From JBAUHN01 sp049680295 (lineage in GTDB: Bacteria; Pseudomonadota; Alphaproteobacteria; Rhodobacterales; Rhodobacteraceae): a stretch of 14,577 bases of DNA. Below are positions 13,718 to 14,577 of the stretch, piece after piece; positions within the stretch are counted from its first letter, which is position 1; every line of letters starts with the position of its first letter. The notes under the pieces are model-generated. The model saw only the letters and a list, made by a program, of their open reading frames with translations, had not been told where the DNA came from and did not search any database. Location: the NCBI GenBank assembly GCA_049680295.1, contig JBAUHN010000383.1, forward strand, positions 1 to 14,577. The letters are read 5' to 3'. The position numbers and the translations under genes were made by a program.

Positions 13718-14577
13718 ATGCGCATTATTCTTCATATAGGTTTGCAACAGGTTGGCGCAGATCGTTTGCAAGATGTGCTGGCTGAAAAGCGCGATCAGCT
13801 GATTTCCAAGGGCGTATTATTCGCACGCAGCCCCGGCAACAAAAACCACACCCGGTTGTTTATGGCCGTGACCGATCCCGATCATATCGACCCGCTGCGC
13901 TATAATCGCGGCTATGTCACAGCCCAATCCCAGGCCGTTTTGCGCGATACGGTGATCGGCGATCTGACCCGCGAGGTGGCACAGCATGATCCAAAGGTGC
14001 TTATTCTATCCTGCGCGCAGCTTGGCACCAGTCTGGCCCGCAAAAGCGAGCTTGAGCGCTTGAAATCGCTGCTGGAACCCTTGTCGACAGACATCACAAT
14101 TCTGGCGCATGTCGATGAGCAAACCAAACTGCTGGCCCGCTACTATGGCGCGCAGATCTTTGAGGGACGCAGCAGGTCGCTGGCACTTGAACAGCAACTG
14201 GCAAAGGCGGAAAACTGGTGGCAGGCGTGTTTGGAAAACACGCCCCAGATCAATGCCGATGCCGGGGTTTTCTCAGAAATCCAAGGCCCCCCATTCTGGT
14301 TGGATTACTGTGCTTTAGTCGATCATTGGCAGTCTGTGTTCGGCGCCGGCACAGTGCAGTTGCGCCCTTACGATTCCGCTTTGTTTGCCTCTAAGGACGT
14401 GACCCGCGAATTGCGCGCTGCTTTTGCCATAAAAGCGGCGATTGGCAAGGCTGACAACGCGGCCATAGCGTCACAGCCGTCTGCCGCGACTTTGACGCGG
14501 GGACGGATGCTGAACGCGCTGGTCCTAAAGGTGTTGTCCAACGGCAAACGGGTGCTGCCACGCCAGCTTTGGCGGTC
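13718..14577 (+). CDS. Sulfotransferase-like protein lacking PAPS-binding residues, 3' end missing
   Basis: An open frame of 286 codons from ATG 13718 to the window edge with no stop. It starts directly after the sulfotransferase stop and has GGAGA 8 bases upstream. It opens RIILHIGLQQVGADRLQDVLAEKRDQL, laid out like the start of sulfotransferases (LHIG-x-H-K-T-G-T-T) but with Q-Q-V-G-A-D where H-K-T-G-T-T is expected. The 3'-phosphate region ITILAHVDEQTKLLARYYG (about 126-144) matches the family layout but lacks the Arg and Ser. Later LDYCALVDHWQSVFG and VQLRPYD (about 195-219) fit the same fold. It may be a pseudoenzyme, a subunit or an acceptor-binding partner of the intact enzyme. The similarity is by eye, so the family call is moderate. 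Confidence 0.7.
   Translation, partial: MRIILHIGLQQVGADRLQDVLAEKRDQLISKGVLFARSPGNKNHTRLFMAVTDPDHIDPLRYNRGYVTAQSQAVLRDTVIGDLTREVAQHDPKVLILSCAQLGTSLARKSELERLKSLLEPLSTDITILAHVDEQTKLLARYYGAQIFEGRSRSLALEQQLAKAENWWQACLENTPQINADAGVFSEIQGPPFWLDYCALVDHWQSVFGAGTVQLRPYDSALFASKDVTRELRAAFAIKAAIGKADNAAIASQPSAATLTRGRMLNALVLKVLSNGKRVLPRQLWR

Overview
The window looks like a chromosomal piece from a marine alphaproteobacterium of the Rhodobacterales (Roseobacter group). This rests on protein character (a Roseobacter-style ArgC, a fused IorA-IorB indolepyruvate oxidoreductase, a Roseobacter-type small sulfotransferase, an orphan CoxD/CoxE-like pair) and on the argC-ccmE-GH108 neighbourhood. It is an impression from reading, not a database result. 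No tRNA, rRNA, insertion sequence, phage integrase or CRISPR array was seen.

Layout. (1) 1-2537, all minus: murI (glutamate racemase), argC (arginine biosynthesis), ccmE (haem chaperone for cytochrome c maturation), then the first 38 codons of a GH108 N-acetylmuramidase that leaves the window. argC and ccmE are only 7 bases apart. (2) 2538-2693: a gene-free gap with a weak terminator and a perfect 8-bp hairpin. (3) 2694-6107, minus: a giant fused indolepyruvate ferredoxin oxidoreductase, divergent from a LysR regulator at 6277-7188. The gap between them holds a 19-bp palindrome (6160-6178) with a T-N11-A core, a good candidate LysR operator. (4) 7189-7500: a structured non-coding stretch. It has a hairpin just after the LysR stop, then a nested stem, an unpaired anti-Shine-Dalgarno-like segment and a strong intrinsic terminator (7336-7364), together a convincing candidate sRNA. 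(5) 7501-9660, plus: purL (purine synthesis), whose stop codon overlaps the stop of the convergent gene in a shared CTAG. (6) 9657-11843, minus: a MoxR-type AAA+ ATPase followed by a CoxE-like VWA protein. (7) 12057-14577, plus: a tightly packed set of glycosyltransferase, small sulfotransferase with intact PAPS loop, and a third protein that looks like a sulfotransferase whose PAPS-binding residues are gone. The last runs off the window.

Most genes are ordinary housekeeping genes. The parts most worth a second look are the candidate sRNA between the LysR gene and purL, the palindromic operator between the LysR and IOR genes, and the glycosyltransferase / sulfotransferase / pseudo-sulfotransferase cassette at the right end, which may make or decorate a sulfated surface glycan.
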